NCBI RefSeq assembly: GCF_017592825.1
Contig: NZ_JAGFMD010000009.1
Span: 62,001 to 126,000, forward strand
Length of the DNA: 64,000 bases
From: Roseivirga sp. E12
Lineage (GTDB): Bacteria > Bacteroidota > Bacteroidia > Cytophagales > Cyclobacteriaceae
Direction of reading: 5' to 3'
Of the stretch, positions 61,586 to 64,000 are shown one piece after another. The notes below the pieces were generated by a model. The model was not told where the DNA came from. It saw nothing but the letters and a program-made list of their open reading frames with translations, and did not search any database. The position numbers were made by a program, and so were the translations under genes. Position 1 is the first letter of the stretch, and each line of letters opens with the position of its first letter.

Positions 61586-62893
61586 TTATCTCCTCTTCTT
61601 TCGACCCCTACCTCGCTTGGCTCCTCCAGGCTTGTCACGAAATTTTTGTTTCTTCTCGTGAAATGCCCCCTTAAAACTGGGGTCCGCTCTTTTCCGCATA
61701 TCATCAATGGCTTTGTCCATCTCCTGTTCTTCGCCAAATGGTGTTTTTTCCACAGTTACCTGATCCGGAATATTCTTCTGAGCTATTTTCTCTTTGATAA
61801 GATGCTCAATCCGAGGAATATGTTGCATCTCCAATTTATTGGCAAAGGTGATGGCCATCCCCTCATTCTGAGCCCTACCCGTTCGCCCAATTCGGTGAAC
61901 ATAGTCTTCATAAATCAGTGGTACATCAAAATTTACTACATGGCTGACCATTGAGACATCCATTCCACGTGCTGTGACATCAGTAGAAACCAAAACCCTA
62001 ATATGCCCTTCCTTGAATTCGTCCATCGCATTAATACGAGAGTTCTGGCCTTTGTTGGCATGAATAACTCTTACTTGACCCAGTGATTTTCTATCTAGGT
62101 AATGAGCAATGTTATCAGCTATAGTCTTAGTCTTGACAAACACAATTACTCGCTCAAAAGAATCATCTTCTAAAAAGTGAGTTAGAAGGTTAAGCTTAGT
62201 TCTGAAATTTGGCACCTCATACAAGACCTGATCTATGGTTTCGGCAACTGTCGCCTGTGGAGCCACTTCCACCCTTTCTGGGAATTCTAAGAACTCCTCA
62301 GTAAGCGTAACTACCTTATCATGCATTGTAGCAGAAAAGAGCATATTCTGCCTCTTGACAGGTATAAGCTCAAGGATATTTCGAATCTGGGGCATAAACC
62401 CCATATCCATCATCTTATCTGCCTCGTCCAGAATAAGTGTTTTGATACCTCTCGGGTAAATTGCCCCTTTCTTATATAAGTCTAGAAAGCGGCCTGGTGT
62501 GCTGATAATAATATCGACCCCTTGTTCCAGTGCTTCTAACTGAAGTTTAGGCCCAAGCCCCCCATAAAGTGTAACTACTCTTAAATCAGTGTACTTGGCA
62601 AGAGAAGTGAAATGATTCGAAATCTGAATAACCAATTCGCGTGTAGGCGCTAAAACCAATGCCCTAGGGTGTTCTCCTTGAGCATATTTAGCTTTCATAA
62701 TCAAAGGAGTAGCAAACGCCAGAGTTTTCCCCGTACCTGTTTGCGCTATTCCTAACAAATCATGACCTGCCAAGGCTATGGGTATTGCCTTTCTTTGAAT
62801 TTCAGTTGGATTGGTAAACCCCAACTCTTCAATGGCATTCAAAATCTGCCGATTCAGCTTTAAATCTTCAAAATTTTGAATTTCTACTGCCAT
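61586..62893 (-). CDS. DEAD-box RNA helicase
   Basis: 435 residues from the ATG at 62893 (MAVEIQNFEDLKLNRQIL); the upstream ATG at 62926 adds 11 residues of no family character. Motifs: Q motif GFTNPTEIQRKAIP, motif I AQTGTGKT, motif II DEAD, motif III SAT, motif VI HRIGRTGR. The C-terminal 60 residues are Lys/Arg-rich (KRGRGRKKRR), which may bind RNA. Probably involved in ribosome assembly or RNA decay. Divergent from pyrC, 65 bases between the starts. Confidence 0.96.
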   Translation of the reverse strand: MAVEIQNFEDLKLNRQILNAIEELGFTNPTEIQRKAIPIALAGHDLLGIAQTGTGKTLAFATPLIMKAKYAQGEHPRALVLAPTRELVIQISNHFTSLAKYTDLRVVTLYGGLGPKLQLEALEQGVDIIISTPGRFLDLYKKGAIYPRGIKTLILDEADKMMDMGFMPQIRNILELIPVKRQNMLFSATMHDKVVTLTEEFLEFPERVEVAPQATVAETIDQVLYEVPNFRTKLNLLTHFLEDDSFERVIVFVKTKTIADNIAHYLDRKSLGQVRVIHANKGQNSRINAMDEFKEGHIRVLVSTDVTARGMDVSMVSHVVNFDVPLIYEDYVHRIGRTGRAQNEGMAITFANKLEMQHIPRIEHLIKEKIAQKNIPDQVTVEKTPFGEEQEMDKAIDDMRKRADPSFKGAFHEKKQKFRDKPGGAKRGRGRKKRR

Positions 62894-62958
62894 TTTAAGT
62901 GGATTCGTGTTTGTTTTACAACGCAATTACGCGAAACACTCCGCAAAATAAAATCATA

Positions 62959-64000
62959 ATGGCATCCATCCTCATATTGAACGGCACGCTGGTTAATGAA
63001 AACCAAATCTTTGAAGCTGACATCTTTATAAACAACCAGGTAATTGAAGCAATTGGCAAGGACCTTCAGCATAAAGAAGCTGATCGTGTAATTGATGCTA
63101 CCGGCAAAATCATTATCCCCGGTTTGATCGATGATCAGGTCCATTTCAGAGAGCCTGGGCTTACCCATAAAGCGGAGATCTATACAGAATCGAGGGCCGC
63201 TGTGGCTGGAGGAATCACCTCGTTTATGGAGATGCCTAATACGGTTCCTAATACCCTGACACAAGAGCTTCTGCAAGACAAGTATGATATTGCTGCTCGA
63301 AACAGTCTGGCCAACTATAGCTTCTATATGGGTGCCTCCAATAATAACCTCGAAGAGGTGTTGAAGACTGACCCAAAAAACATTTGTGGTGTCAAAATCT
63401 TTATGGGCTCTTCCACAGGGAATATGCTTGTGGATAATCAAAAAACTCTTGAATCCATTTTCTCCAATTCCCCTACACTCATTGCCACCCATTGCGAGTC
63501 GGAAGAGGTTATCCAAAGGAATACTGCCGCGGCAAGGGCTCAATATGGAGAAGAAGTGCCGATTGCCATGCATCCTGTAATAAGAGACGAGGAAGCTTGT
63601 TATGCCTCCTCTTCATTTGCTGTAAACCTAGCCAAGAGCACTGGTGCGAGATTACATATTTTGCATATATCCACTGCGAAAGAGTTAGAGCTTTTCGACA
63701 ACACCATCCCTCTAAAGGAGAAGAAAATAACTGCTGAGGCATGTGTACATCACTTGTGGTTTTCAGATGCAGATTATGCCGAAAAGGGCACACTCATTAA
63801 ATGGAACCCAGCGGTCAAACAGTCTACTGATAGAGATGCTGTACTTCAGGGAGTGATTAGTAACAAAATAGACGTATTAGCTACGGATCATGCGCCTCAT
63901 ACCTTAGAGGAGAAACAAAACAGTTACTTTTCAGCACCGTCTGGAGGTCCGCTTGTACAACATTGGCTTACAGCGCTGTTAGACCTCCATCACCAAGGCA
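62959..64000 (+). CDS. pyrC: Dihydroorotase, partial (runs off the right edge)
   Basis: 347 codons visible from ATG at 62959 (MASILILNGTLVNENQIFEA). Amidohydrolase motifs: LIDDQVHFREPGLTHKAEIYTES, GVKIFMGSSTG (the Lys expected to be carboxylated), THCESEE, HILHIST and DVLATDHAPHTLEEK. In the first motif the usual HxH pair reads QVH, so one metal-ligand His is Gln. It converts carbamoyl aspartate to dihydroorotate in pyrimidine synthesis. No other pyr gene is visible. Confidence 0.93.
   Translation, partial: MASILILNGTLVNENQIFEADIFINNQVIEAIGKDLQHKEADRVIDATGKIIIPGLIDDQVHFREPGLTHKAEIYTESRAAVAGGITSFMEMPNTVPNTLTQELLQDKYDIAARNSLANYSFYMGASNNNLEEVLKTDPKNICGVKIFMGSSTGNMLVDNQKTLESIFSNSPTLIATHCESEEVIQRNTAAARAQYGEEVPIAMHPVIRDEEACYASSSFAVNLAKSTGARLHILHISTAKELELFDNTIPLKEKKITAEACVHHLWFSDADYAEKGTLIKWNPAVKQSTDRDAVLQGVISNKIDVLATDHAPHTLEEKQNSYFSAPSGGPLVQHWLTALLDLHHQG

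Noticed and set aside
1-64000. CRISPR arrays, insertion sequences, phage genes, tRNA and rRNA genes
   Set aside because: No repeat-spacer pattern, transposase or integrase, and no RNA gene signature was seen by reading both strands; short tRNA genes cannot be excluded with certainty by eye.

Overview
The window looks like chromosomal DNA of a free-living member of the Bacteroidota, most likely the Cytophagales (a Roseivirga/Fulvivirga-like organism; the genus is an inference from protein style, not a proven match). Supporting signs are many small lipoproteins, DUF4097, DUF1080, DUF2141, DUF3108 and DUF349 proteins, LytTR and ECF-sigma regulators, weak Shine-Dalgarno sequences, and promoters of the Bacteroidota type (TTG about 20 bases upstream of TAnnTTTG), clearest before rplM. 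I see no rRNA, tRNA, CRISPR array, phage or insertion sequence.

Layout. 1-1263: def (partial), ruvX and a hemerythrin-like protein. 1430-9810: a C-terminal processing protease, two NTF2-like proteins, a very large VPS10-like propeller protein, a sialidase-like lipoprotein and a small lipoprotein. 9812-12000: DUF2141, nitrilase, LolA-like. 12119-15322: an ECF sigma operon with an anti-sigma/repeat fusion and two DUF4097 proteins. 15554-18291: a lipoprotein, a 57-residue protein ending in a Cys-x-x-Cys motif coupled to a PqqB-like metallo-hydrolase, and an MscS channel. 18400-20403: an AT-rich unit with a structured leader, two secreted cysteine-rich peptides and a beta-propeller lipoprotein. 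20534-25141: a YceI-TPR fusion, a LytTR regulator and the rplM-rpsI-rpsB-tsf genes. 25309-33531: RluA, a two-component system, DUF3108, an aminopeptidase, recA, an ABC permease and queA.

33597-39301: ispD, then a tight operon of two DUF1080 proteins, a sugar/nucleoside transporter, a Gfo/Idh/MocA oxidoreductase and a TIM-barrel isomerase. This resembles pathways that degrade 3-keto-glycosides. A few kilobases on (42970-47619) lie two similar GMC flavoproteins, one with a gluconate-dehydrogenase-type small subunit, which could supply the 3-keto substrates. Between these blocks sit a LuxR-type mini-regulator, an intergenic palindrome array and a TPR histidine kinase with a NarL-type regulator. 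A decayed membrane-protein gene (44842-45174) lies between the GMC genes.

47782-64000 is mostly housekeeping: DUF2795, DUF349, ettA, OsmC, lipA, a PadR regulator with a clear palindromic operator, gcvP, an M28 peptidase, DUF1835, a third DUF4097 protein, a DEAD-box helicase and the start of pyrC.

The strongest candidates for undescribed biology are the CVGCGS mini-protein with its metallo-hydrolase partner, the cysteine-rich peptide/propeller unit with its leader RNA, and the palindrome array at 39943-40013.
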